From positions 186,001 to 250,000 of the forward strand of contig NZ_QGOL01000006.1 in assembly GCF_003259255.1 (NCBI RefSeq): DNA of 64,000 bases. The letters are read 5' to 3'. Positions 16,774 to 25,267 of the stretch are shown here, piece by piece. A model generated the notes under the pieces. That model worked only from the letters and a program-made list of their open reading frames with translations, was not told the DNA's origin and searched no databases. Origin of the DNA: Algoriphagus litoralis (GTDB lineage: Bacteria; Bacteroidota; Bacteroidia; Cytophagales; Cyclobacteriaceae). The position numbers and the translations under genes are program-made. Every line of letters starts with the position of its first letter. The stretch's first letter is position 1.

Positions 16774-18888
16774 ATGTCCAAAGTATCCCGGATCATTCCG
16801 ATTCTTGAGAATTTCCTGTTTTTCTGGCTGGGGCTAGCGCTAGTCCTAAGTCTGGCAGGAGACCGTCTGGAAATTCCTGCCTTCCTTCAAGTCTTGGGGA
16901 GAACTCACCCGCTGCTTCTGCATTTTCCGATTGTTCTTTTGCTCATGGCTGTAGGCTTTTTGTGGGTTTCAGATGAAAAGCTGAAGAAAATTGGTGCTCA
17001 GATTTTATTATTTGGAGCAAATTTGACTGGAATCACCGTCGTAGCAGGTTTGATTTTGGCAAATGAAGACTACGACGGAGATGCCTTGGTGTGGCACCAA
17101 TGGCTGGGAGTTGGATCTCTTTTACTTTCAGTTTTGATTTATTTTTTCAGGGAAAAGTCATCCCTATTTCTGCGGACTACCTCCGCTACCCTAGCCGTTT
17201 CGATTATTCTTACTGGACATTTTGGAGCTAATCTGACCCACGGAGATGATTTCCTATTGGCCCCCATCCGGTCAGAGGAGATCGAGCTGGTCACTCTGGA
17301 AGAAGCAGAGCTTTTTGAGCATTTGGTCCAGCCGATATTGGAATCCAAATGCATTGCGTGTCATAAGGAAGGAAAAATCAAAGGGGAACTCCGAATGGAT
17401 CAACTTGCCGGCTTACAAAAAGGCGGAAAAAACGGCCCCTTTGTGATCCCCGGAGACTTGGACAAATCCCTCCTCATCCAACGGATCAATCTGCCTATGG
17501 AGGAGAAAGAACACATGCCGCCTAAAAACAAAGCACAGCTGACCGAAGAAGAAATCGAAATCCTGGAGCTTTGGGTAGCAGCCGGAGCATCATTTGATCA
17601 AAAAGTCAGCGACTTAACAGCCGAAGAACCGCTTTTCCAACTTGCATCCAATAAGTTTACCACACAGAAAAGCTATGGCTTCGAACCAGCCGCCGAATCG
17701 GACATACAGGATCTCAATAACTTTTTTCGAAAGGTAAATCCAGTATTTCCGGGCTCTCCGGCATTGGAGGTGGCCTATTACGGGATTTCTACCTTTGATC
17801 CCGCCTCGCTCAAGGATCTCAAAAAAGTAAGTGAACAAGTGGTCCGGATTAATCTTAATCGGATGCCTTTGGCCGATGTGGATCTGGGTTTCCTTGGGGA
17901 TTTCCCAAATCTGGAAGAGCTGCAACTTAATACCACGGGAATTTCTCCAAATCAGCTCTCAAGTCTGGAAAAACTGAGAAACTTGAGAAATCTTGCCCTT
18001 TCAGGCAATCAATTCAAGTCAGAAGCGGTAGCCACCTTGGCTAAGCTAAAGCAGGTGAAGCGGCTATTTCTATGGAACTCTGGCTTGAATCAAACCGACC
18101 AAGAAGCACTCAGAAAAGCCCTGCCTGAGACAAAAATTGACTTTGGATTTGATGGAAAAGGGGTGATCTACGCGCTCAATGCACCAAAAATCGACTTCGA
18201 GACGGGGCTGTTCAGAGATTCCTCTCAATTGATCATTACGCATCCGATCCGAACTGCGGAGATTCGATATACACTGAATGGTTCCGATCCGGACAGCGTG
18301 AGTAGTCCTGTCTATTCCGGTCCGATCTGGATCAAAAAGACTGCGCAAATTCGCACCAAGGCCTTTGCAAAAGACTGGATCGGAAGTCCGACAGCCTATG
18401 CTTTGGTATTTAGGGAGGGGATCAAACCCAAATCCTACAAGTTGGCATTTGAGCCACATACCCGATATGCTGCCAATGGCGCCACTACCCTTTTTGACGG
18501 AGTCAAAGGAAAAACCAACCACACGTCCGGCGAATGGCTGGGCTTCACGGATACTGCCTTGGAAATCGAGCTTTATTTGGATGAGAAGTCCTCACCACAA
18601 ACCCTGGATTTAAGTTTACTGCTGAATGAAAGTGCCTACATTTTTCCACCGGAAAGTGTAGAAATCTGGACAGGCAATCAGGCAGGATGGCAAAAAATGC
18701 CAGAAACTCCCACCCTCTCATCCACCAAACTTGAGGAAGTAAGATTTGGAGTGTTGAGCTATGATTTGCCAAAATCGGAATTTGATAAGCTCAAAATCCG
18801 CCTCAAGCCGATCTCCAAACTTCCTTCCTGGCATCCTGGAGCTGGAGCCAAGGGATGGGTTTTTGTGGATGAAATCATTTTAAATTGA
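16774..18888 (+). CDS. Membrane-anchored PSCyt1 / leucine-rich repeat / chitobiase-C-like fusion protein
   Basis: This is a 704-residue mosaic. Residues 1-150 contain about four membrane helices with conserved histidines (THPLLLHFP, WHQW, GHFGANLTHG), resembling DUF2231-type haem-b membrane modules. A PSCyt1 domain follows with haem motif CIACH at 193-197 and a late HMPP segment. Leucine-rich repeats span about 330-450 (LEELQLNTTG, LRNLALSGN). The tail is a chitobiase/hexosaminidase C-terminal-like beta domain (TLNGSDPD, FAKDWIGSP) with a last sugar-binding-like sandwich. The layout fits a membrane electron conduit with a glycan-contacting tail. It is the third gene of the DUF1553-DUF1501 operon. 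Confidence 0.75.
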   Translation: MSKVSRIIPILENFLFFWLGLALVLSLAGDRLEIPAFLQVLGRTHPLLLHFPIVLLLMAVGFLWVSDEKLKKIGAQILLFGANLTGITVVAGLILANEDYDGDALVWHQWLGVGSLLLSVLIYFFREKSSLFLRTTSATLAVSIILTGHFGANLTHGDDFLLAPIRSEEIELVTLEEAELFEHLVQPILESKCIACHKEGKIKGELRMDQLAGLQKGGKNGPFVIPGDLDKSLLIQRINLPMEEKEHMPPKNKAQLTEEEIEILELWVAAGASFDQKVSDLTAEEPLFQLASNKFTTQKSYGFEPAAESDIQDLNNFFRKVNPVFPGSPALEVAYYGISTFDPASLKDLKKVSEQVVRINLNRMPLADVDLGFLGDFPNLEELQLNTTGISPNQLSSLEKLRNLRNLALSGNQFKSEAVATLAKLKQVKRLFLWNSGLNQTDQEALRKALPETKIDFGFDGKGVIYALNAPKIDFETGLFRDSSQLIITHPIRTAEIRYTLNGSDPDSVSSPVYSGPIWIKKTAQIRTKAFAKDWIGSPTAYALVFREGIKPKSYKLAFEPHTRYAANGATTLFDGVKGKTNHTSGEWLGFTDTALEIELYLDEKSSPQTLDLSLLLNESAYIFPPESVEIWTGNQAGWQKMPETPTLSSTKLEEVRFGVLSYDLPKSEFDKLKIRLKPISKLPSWHPGAGAKGWVFVDEIILN

Positions 18889-18916
18889 TTTTTTGGAAAA
18901 ATCCCTCCATGAAACC

Positions 18917-19657
18917 ATGAATAAGCCAGCCTTCAAACTTTATCAAGATGGAATCGAGAAAAAGCTTCAACAAGCTTTTCAACAAGAAAAAGAAATCACA
19001 CTTGCTGCCAATCTAATCGCTGATTCGCTAAGTAACCAAGGCTGGATTTATGCAAGCGGAACTGGACATTCTCACCTCATTGCTGAAGAGATTTTCTATC
19101 GGGCAGGAGGATTTGCCAGAGTGATTCCGATTCTTGACCCGGAACTGATGCTTCACCAGAATGCTTCCGGAAGCACCGCATTGGAACGAAAGGAAGGCTA
19201 TGCCGCTCAACTTTTGAAGGAATTTAAAATTACCCCAAACGATGTGTTCATCATTTCATCCAATTCTGGAAGAAATGCAGTGAGCATCGAAATGGCCCAA
19301 TTAGCAAAAAGCTCCGGCGCAAAAGTGATCGGTCTGACCAACTTATCCCACAGCCGATCTGTGAAGTCACGGCATTCTTCAGGTTTGAAACTCTATGAGC
19401 TCAGTGATATCTATTTGGACAATTTCGGAGAAATTGGAGACGCCTCGATCCAATTGACAGGCTTGGAAACCAGAGTTGGCGCTACTTCCACTGTCATCGG
19501 CGTGGCTTTACTCCAAGCAATCATGGTTCAGGCAGCTACTACTCTAATCTCAAGGGGATTCAAACCCGAAATCTTTAGCAGCTCAAACTCCGATGTAGGA
19601 GAAGCCGAAAATGAGGCACTACTCACGAAATACAAACCGCTGGTTAAAGGCCTTTAG
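18917..19657 (+). CDS. SIS-domain phosphosugar-binding protein (UPF0309/COG4821)
   Basis: The 246-residue cytosolic protein has one SIS domain with the signatures ASGTGHSHLIAEE and SSNSGRNAVS, which bind phosphosugars in isomerases, etherases and regulators. The sequence resembles the UPF0309/COG4821 group, whose substrate is not settled. I used the ATG at 18917; a TTG at 18893 would add eight residues, and neither has a clear ribosome-binding stretch. It follows the cytochrome-type operon and faces the GH20 gene, overlapping its end by four bases. The context suggests processing of an amino-sugar phosphate, which is an inference. Confidence 0.75.
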   Translation: MNKPAFKLYQDGIEKKLQQAFQQEKEITLAANLIADSLSNQGWIYASGTGHSHLIAEEIFYRAGGFARVIPILDPELMLHQNASGSTALERKEGYAAQLLKEFKITPNDVFIISSNSGRNAVSIEMAQLAKSSGAKVIGLTNLSHSRSVKSRHSSGLKLYELSDIYLDNFGEIGDASIQLTGLETRVGATSTVIGVALLQAIMVQAATTLISRGFKPEIFSSSNSDVGEAENEALLTKYKPLVKGL

Positions 19658-22173
19658 TCCAAGCTAACGACTTGGCCAGCACGGCCGGATTTAGTAAAAA
19701 CACGAAACTTCTCATCTCCCTTTTTTGGAATGGCATTTTGATAAACTGGTGAGCTTTCATTGGGGATTGAGCCATCTTGAGTATATCGGATAATCAGGCC
19801 AGGCGTCTGCACATTGGCGTGGATTAGCCCATTTTTTACGCTAATTCCGGGCTTGGGAATCCGTTGATTAACTTCACCATAGAACGACTCCAATCTCGGG
19901 ATTTCCCGCTGACCCACCAGATTGGCAAATACATTCCATTCTTCACGTCTTTTCGATTTCATTTCCGCTTCAGTACCCAATGCAGACCACGAAGGGTCTC
20001 CAACCCATGCCCGCTCGATGTAGCCCAGCATTTTTGGAAAAAGGTAATACTCCAGCATTTCAGGGCTTTTGACCGTTTCAGTCCACAACTGCCCAGAAAC
20101 GCCAATGATGTTTTTCTTTCCCTCTGGAGTAAGTTTGGTAAAGTTCTTTTGAACCTCAGCCCAATCCCACTCTTTGCCTTCGATGGTTTGATCGTGTGAG
20201 AGGTACAATTTACCTGGCACCGTCTTCCAGGCCTGGTACATATCCGTCACTCCGCTCCAGGTATGCCCGCGTTCGTCAGGGTCCCAGTCGTAGGCCAGGT
20301 CAAAATAGAAGTTGGCGCTGGAACAGATCACGACTGGATAGCCGGCATTGGCCAGTTTGTATGCCATGTCCTCCCCTCCCCAACCGGCAACTGCATTCCA
20401 AGCATAAAGCCTCCAGTTTTCTTGGGCAAATTTGAGATTTGGCGCTACTTCATTCCCTTGATGAGTTTGTCCTATTTCTTCCCAGCCTCCCATTTCCAAT
20501 CCATTTTTCTTCAGGATTTCGGCTGTTCGACTTCGAAAGTAATCATTGAGGTCTTCCAATTTGATTTCAGGATTTTTAGCCAAAAAGTCAGTACAAATCG
20601 GAGATTCGGTCCAGACTCCCCGAGGAACTTCATCGCCTCCTGTATGCCAGTGTTTCAATTCCACTCCAGCGGATTGATATATCCTTTTTACTTCGGTAAT
20701 CAACTTTTCATAAAATGCATAAGTCGATTCCTGACAGACACAGACTGTATTTCCCCGGAAATTTTGGGCGGAGAGGTAGCGACTTTGATCTTCAGGATCA
20801 GCTAATCTGTATTGAATCGCTTCGGAGGTTTTTCCTGCCTTGGAGAGTTTTTCAAAACGCTTTTCCATCGCCAAAATAGCTGCCCGGGAATGTGCCGGAA
20901 CTCCCAACTCCGGAATCACTTCAATATTTCTGGCTTTTGCATAAGCTAAAATCTCCTGAAAATCAGCAACTGAATAATATCCCGTACCAGCAGGACTTTT
21001 TCCAGAATCAGCTCCTGAAGCGTAATATGGCCAAAGAAACTCTGATTCACCGACCGAAAAACCACGCTTCGATCCAAAGTCGGTCAACTCCGGCAAATCT
21101 GGAATTTCAAGCCTCCAACCTTCATCATTGGCCAAGTTTAAGTGGAACACATTGAGTTTGTAGAAAGCCATCAGATCCAGCAACTTCAGGATTTGGGCTT
21201 TGGGTTGAAAATTGCGGGCTACATCGAGGAAAAAACCACGGTAACTATAAGCTGGCTCATCTGTGATTTCGACCTGGGGCAGGATAAATTCATCGCTCGT
21301 TTTGGCAGAAAACGTAGGCGGCATCATCGCCAAAAAGGACTGAACCCCATAAAGAGCTCCTTTGGGAGAAGAAGCCGAGATCACTACTTTTCTTCCTGAA
21401 ATGGAAATTCCGTATCCCTCTTCAGGTAATTCCAGATTCTTAATTATACGGATATTGATTGGAGGTTCAGCTTTATTGACTGTGGGTTTGTATCCGTTTC
21501 TAATTGCCAAAAGAAGGTATTGGGACGCTTCAGCAAACTCAGAGGCACCAACCACCGCCAAGCCTGCATGTTTGATTTTCAAAGTCTCACCTGTGTATTT
21601 CCAAGATTTGGGACTGGGGAGATAGGGCGGCAATTGATTTTCCGGAAGTAAGCTTATTCCTTCATTTTGCTGATAAATCCGCTCTAATGTAGGAACCGGA
21701 AGCGGCGTAGGTGCTGCCATTTCAGCGAGCTGACTCACAGGGATGGATTGGACGTTGTAGTCAGTGATTTCAAAGTGATTTCCCTCAGAGTCCAAAAAAA
21801 TTAGGCCTTCAGGAGCATAGGAATTTTTCAAGAAAGGTCCCTGGGATTGATACTCGATGGAGATTTCTTCACCTGCGGGTATTGTCGGAGAATTTTCTTC
21901 GCTTTCTAAGACAAAAAAGTCACCCTGCAAATGTTTGATCCGAAATGGAGGTGTCTTTGACGTTGCATTGATAGAAATGAAAATAGAGTTGAAATACAGC
22001 TTCCAGCCTGATTGAATTGCTGTTGAGCTTTCATTTTTCAAGATCAACCTGGCACGATGAAACTCCGGATTCCCAAAGCGATTCTCCAGCAATTCCCAAG
22101 CGGCGCTCACCTGAGCCCTCACCTCTGTTGAATGCAGCGTGAGCAAGAGGAGAATTGAAAATACTTTTTTCAT
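19654..22173 (-). CDS. Family 20 beta-N-acetylhexosaminidase, exported
   Basis: This 839-residue enzyme removes terminal N-acetylhexosamine residues by substrate-assisted catalysis. A signal peptide (ends TEVRAQ) is followed by an N-terminal carbohydrate-binding CHB_HEX-like domain (about 25-170) and a GH20b domain (about 200-320). The TIM barrel begins at about 325 (YRGFFLDVARNFQP); its catalytic pair Asp514-Glu515 lies in HTGGDEVPRG. A C-terminal CHB_HEX-type domain closes the protein. The start at 22173 was chosen because it begins the signal peptide; 25 upstream in-frame codons are unlikely to be translated. The stop overlaps the convergent SIS gene. Confidence 0.9.
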   Translation of the reverse strand: MKKVFSILLLLTLHSTEVRAQVSAAWELLENRFGNPEFHRARLILKNESSTAIQSGWKLYFNSIFISINATSKTPPFRIKHLQGDFFVLESEENSPTIPAGEEISIEYQSQGPFLKNSYAPEGLIFLDSEGNHFEITDYNVQSIPVSQLAEMAAPTPLPVPTLERIYQQNEGISLLPENQLPPYLPSPKSWKYTGETLKIKHAGLAVVGASEFAEASQYLLLAIRNGYKPTVNKAEPPINIRIIKNLELPEEGYGISISGRKVVISASSPKGALYGVQSFLAMMPPTFSAKTSDEFILPQVEITDEPAYSYRGFFLDVARNFQPKAQILKLLDLMAFYKLNVFHLNLANDEGWRLEIPDLPELTDFGSKRGFSVGESEFLWPYYASGADSGKSPAGTGYYSVADFQEILAYAKARNIEVIPELGVPAHSRAAILAMEKRFEKLSKAGKTSEAIQYRLADPEDQSRYLSAQNFRGNTVCVCQESTYAFYEKLITEVKRIYQSAGVELKHWHTGGDEVPRGVWTESPICTDFLAKNPEIKLEDLNDYFRSRTAEILKKNGLEMGGWEEIGQTHQGNEVAPNLKFAQENWRLYAWNAVAGWGGEDMAYKLANAGYPVVICSSANFYFDLAYDWDPDERGHTWSGVTDMYQAWKTVPGKLYLSHDQTIEGKEWDWAEVQKNFTKLTPEGKKNIIGVSGQLWTETVKSPEMLEYYLFPKMLGYIERAWVGDPSWSALGTEAEMKSKRREEWNVFANLVGQREIPRLESFYGEVNQRIPKPGISVKNGLIHANVQTPGLIIRYTQDGSIPNESSPVYQNAIPKKGDEKFRVFTKSGRAGQVVSLD

Positions 22174-22445
22174 AGGGTTTACAATTCGATCGAAGCTTGA
22201 AGATACAAGATGATGTTTTGAACCAGAAAAGTTTGCCATTCTTAACACTTGAAATACCGCGACACTTGCATTCAGGAATCCGATTGAATGGTCTTGTAAA
22301 AGCGGAAAATTAAGATTGTAGACAAATAAAATTCTGAATTCTGGTAATTAAACTTACAAAATCTACCTCGCCACTGGATTAATTAGCCAATATTTTCCAA
22401 TAAACTTTTATCTTCGGTTGATTCATTTCCACCCAAAAACCACCT

Positions 22446-23591
22446 ATGACCATTGATTCACAAGCCAAGGTTTTGAGCAACCGCTATCTTGCTCTGGATG
22501 TCCTCCGCGGGATGACGATTGCATTTATGATTATCGTCAATACTCCCGGCAGCTGGAGAGACCTTTACGGTCCTTTGGCCCATGCAGATTGGCATGGGTT
22601 TACTCCGACAGATCTGGTTTTTCCGACCTTTTTATTTGTAGTTGGCAATGCCATGAGCTTCGCAATGAAGCGACTTCAGGAGATTCCCAAAGCCCAGTTT
22701 TATGGAAAAGTTTTCAAGCGGACTTTTCTGATTTTTTTGATTGGCTGGTTACTAAACGCCTTTCCATTTTTCGATTACAATGAAGCGGGAGAGCTGGTAT
22801 TTATCGATTTGACCGAAGTCAGACTAGTGGGCGTTCTTCAGCGAATAGCCCTCTGTTACCTTTTTGCAGCTTTGATTCTGTACTGGGGCGGTGAAAAACT
22901 AGGCTGGATATTCAGCGCAGTAGCCTTGTTGGCGTATTGGCCCATTATGTATTTTTTTGGAGATGCGGGAGATCCTTACAGCCTGACTGGTAATGCAGCA
23001 ATCAAGCTTGATAAAATTCTGATCGGAGAAAGCAGAATGTACATGGGCGAAGGGTTACCTTTTGATCCCGAGGGAATACTAAGTACGCTCACCTCCATCG
23101 TCAATGTCATAGCGGGCTATCTGGCCGGAAAAATGATCCAGCGAAAAGGAAATACGACTTCGACAGTTCAAACCCTCTTGATCACTGGTATTGTTCTCAT
23201 TGCGGTCAGCTATTTATGGGATTTAGCTTTCCCGATTAATAAGAAAATCTGGACCAGCCCTTATGTGACCTTGACGGTAGGCTGGGATTTGTTGATTTTA
23301 GGGGGACTTATTTTCTTCGTTGAAATCAAGAAACTTACGGGCTGGACTTACTTTTTCCAGGCTTTTGGGAGAAATCCGTTGATTCTCTATGTCCTCTCAG
23401 GCGTGGTGATTTCAATTCTATCCATGATACCGCTTGGGGAAAGTTCCCTCAGAGACCAAATCTATTCTACCCTGTTTACCAGCTGGTTGAGTCCGAAAAA
23501 CGCCTCTTTCCTATTTGCAATCTGCTACATGCTGCTGATATGGCTGATTGGATTCTGGATGGACAAGCGAAAAATTTACATCAAAGTCTAA
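22446..23591 (+). CDS. Heparan-alpha-glucosaminide N-acetyltransferase-like membrane protein (DUF5009/HGSNAT type)
   Basis: This 381-residue polytopic membrane protein has about ten helices and the family opening RYLALDVLRGMTIAFMIIVN, followed by HADWHGFTPTDLVFPTFLF. Human HGSNAT in this family moves an acetyl group from cytosolic acetyl-CoA across the membrane onto terminal glucosamine. Bacterial homologues often sit with hexosaminidase genes. Its position beside the GH20 enzyme and a SIS protein supports an amino-sugar role. A near-consensus -7 element (TATCTTCG, 22409-22416) lies upstream. The next gene starts 11 bases after its stop. Confidence 0.82.
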   Translation: MTIDSQAKVLSNRYLALDVLRGMTIAFMIIVNTPGSWRDLYGPLAHADWHGFTPTDLVFPTFLFVVGNAMSFAMKRLQEIPKAQFYGKVFKRTFLIFLIGWLLNAFPFFDYNEAGELVFIDLTEVRLVGVLQRIALCYLFAALILYWGGEKLGWIFSAVALLAYWPIMYFFGDAGDPYSLTGNAAIKLDKILIGESRMYMGEGLPFDPEGILSTLTSIVNVIAGYLAGKMIQRKGNTTSTVQTLLITGIVLIAVSYLWDLAFPINKKIWTSPYVTLTVGWDLLILGGLIFFVEIKKLTGWTYFFQAFGRNPLILYVLSGVVISILSMIPLGESSLRDQIYSTLFTSWLSPKNASFLFAICYMLLIWLIGFWMDKRKIYIKV

Positions 23592-23602
23592 ACGTTAGGG
23601 CC

Positions 23603-24595
23603 ATGATCTTACGAATCGGAGTGTACAATGTCGAGTGGATGCGGGATTTATTTGAAACAGACGGAAGTCCCAAAACGACGGGTGCTGAAGGAGTCCGGAG
23701 CAAAAAACTGGCAGAGGTAATCGCCGCCATGAACTGTGATTTCCTCGGTATTGTAGAGGGTCCGGACACCTTGGTAAACGGTACGAAAACCGCTTCTGGC
23801 CAACTTGAAAACTGGGCCAATCATTTCCTCCCCGGAAATACCCTCAAAGGAATTCATGGCTTCCCTTCTTCAGGTCAGCAGGAACTCTGTGCCCTCTACG
23901 ATTCATCCAAGCTTAAGGTGCTTTTTACTCCAGAAATGAAAGATGGGGAAAGGTTCAATGAGCCCTTTTTGATGGATACTACCAACCGGATGATCAAGGA
24001 GCAGTACAAGCACTACCGTCCCCCATTAGAATTAAGTATTTTGGGTTTGGATGACAGGTTGATTTCGCGAGTCATCATCGCACATACTAAGTCCAAGGGA
24101 ATCTTTGACAAAGTGGATTATGCCCGCTTTGAGCAGCTATCGCAACGAGACCGATTGAGGCTGTTCGGGGAATGCATGCATATCAGGGAGCGATGCGATC
24201 AGTATTTGGCCAAAGGCCAGCAAGTCATCGTCATGGGTGATATCAACGACGGTTTCGAACTGGATTTTTATGAAAATCGATTTTCCAAAAGTGCTGTCGA
24301 ACTTTTGCTCGGCTCAGTCTGGAAACCTGAATGGATTCTGAAACCGGCTTTGGTCAAACCCAAACTCAATTCCTATGGCTGGACTCCCTATTCAGGCAAG
24401 TTCCGGGACAGAATTACCGGAGATATTTTCAACGTGTTGATCGATCATATTTTGATCAGTCAAGGTCTTAAATTAATCAATGGAAAAGTCTGGAATCCAA
24501 CATTGGAAAAGGATGATCCGGCGATTCAATCTGTGAAGAATCAATTATATACTGCCTCAGATCACTTCCCGTTACTGGTGGAAATCGAAACATAA
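23603..24595 (+). CDS. Endonuclease/exonuclease/phosphatase (EEP) family protein
   Basis: The 330-residue protein has the EEP metal-dependent phosphodiesterase fold. It shows Asn in YNVEW near the start, Glu in FLGIVEG, HTKSKG, GDINDG, IDHILIS and the terminal SDHFPL. No signal peptide is present, so it acts in the cytosol. The EEP superfamily covers nucleases, inositol and lipid phosphatases, and the substrate cannot be assigned here. I chose the ATG at 23603 because the fold begins there; an earlier in-frame ATG lies inside the acetyltransferase gene. It is probably cotranscribed with both neighbours. Confidence 0.8.
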   Translation: MILRIGVYNVEWMRDLFETDGSPKTTGAEGVRSKKLAEVIAAMNCDFLGIVEGPDTLVNGTKTASGQLENWANHFLPGNTLKGIHGFPSSGQQELCALYDSSKLKVLFTPEMKDGERFNEPFLMDTTNRMIKEQYKHYRPPLELSILGLDDRLISRVIIAHTKSKGIFDKVDYARFEQLSQRDRLRLFGECMHIRERCDQYLAKGQQVIVMGDINDGFELDFYENRFSKSAVELLLGSVWKPEWILKPALVKPKLNSYGWTPYSGKFRDRITGDIFNVLIDHILISQGLKLINGKVWNPTLEKDDPAIQSVKNQLYTASDHFPLLVEIET

Positions 24596-24606
24596 ACCCA
24601 AGCCCC

Positions 24607-25161
24607 ATGGAACAAGCAGAACAAACTATGCTCGATAATCTCCACAAAAATACAGGCAAAAGCCTGGATGAGTGGGTTACTCTCCTAAGAAAGGAGAACT
24701 TTCAAAAACACGGTGAAATCCTAAAACACCTCAAAGAAAATCATGGATTCACACATGGTTTTGCAAATCTTGTCGCTCATAAAACCCTGAAATCCGATGC
24801 AGGATCGGCTGATAATCAGGAAGAGTTGGTCCAAAAACAATACAAAGGAAAGGAGCAGTTTTGGCCAATTTATCAAAAACTGACTACTGAAATCGCAGCT
24901 TTTGGAAGCGATGTAGAATTTGCGCCAAAGATCTCCTATGTAAGCGTGAAGCGAAAAAAACAATTTGCGCTACTTTCTCCAGTCACCAAAACCCGCTTCG
25001 AAATCGGAATCAACCTGAAAGGTCAAGCTCCTCAGGGAATTTTGGAATCAGAAACAAAATCCAATGCGATGTGCAGTCACAAAATCGTGATCAATCATGA
25101 AGAACAAATCAATTCCGAAGTCATTTCTTGGCTCAAAAAAGCTTTTGAATCCGCAGGGTAA
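24607..25161 (+). CDS. DUF4287/DUF5655 domain protein
   Basis: This 184-residue soluble protein has an N-terminal helical DUF4287-like part (residues 8-60: GKSLDEWV, HGFTHGFANLVAH). A C-terminal DUF5655-like domain (about 85-180) includes SVKRKKQFALLSP, RFEIGINLKG and a terminal helix. DUF5655 domains are related to putative DNA- or nucleotide-binding proteins of unknown function. The gene starts 11 bases after the EEP gene, and a terminator follows it, so it ends the rightward operon. Confidence 0.75.
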   Translation: MEQAEQTMLDNLHKNTGKSLDEWVTLLRKENFQKHGEILKHLKENHGFTHGFANLVAHKTLKSDAGSADNQEELVQKQYKGKEQFWPIYQKLTTEIAAFGSDVEFAPKISYVSVKRKKQFALLSPVTKTRFEIGINLKGQAPQGILESETKSNAMCSHKIVINHEEQINSEVISWLKKAFESAG

Positions 25162-25185
25162 AAACTATTTCACCCTTTAAATACT

Positions 25186-25230
25186 ACAGGATCAATTCAT
25201 CCAAAAGCTGGATTGATCCTGTTTCTTTTT
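25186..25230 (+). terminator. Terminator after the DUF5655 gene
   Basis: ACAGGATCA (25186-25194) pairs with TGATCCTGT (25214-25222), continued by ATCC/GGAT inside, then TTTCTTTTTT. Confidence 0.8.
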
Positions 25231-25246
25231 TCATAATTTAATTTTG
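25213..25246 (+). promoter_or_regulatory. Candidate promoter of the S9 peptidase gene
   Basis: TAATTTTG at 25239-25246 matches TAnnTTTG exactly; a TTG lies at 25213-25215, with a 23-base spacer that is slightly long. The start codon is 22 bases downstream of the -7 element. The -33 element lies inside the preceding terminator stem. Confidence 0.45.
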
Positions 25247-25267
25247 CTGCACCTAACTATTTCTTGT

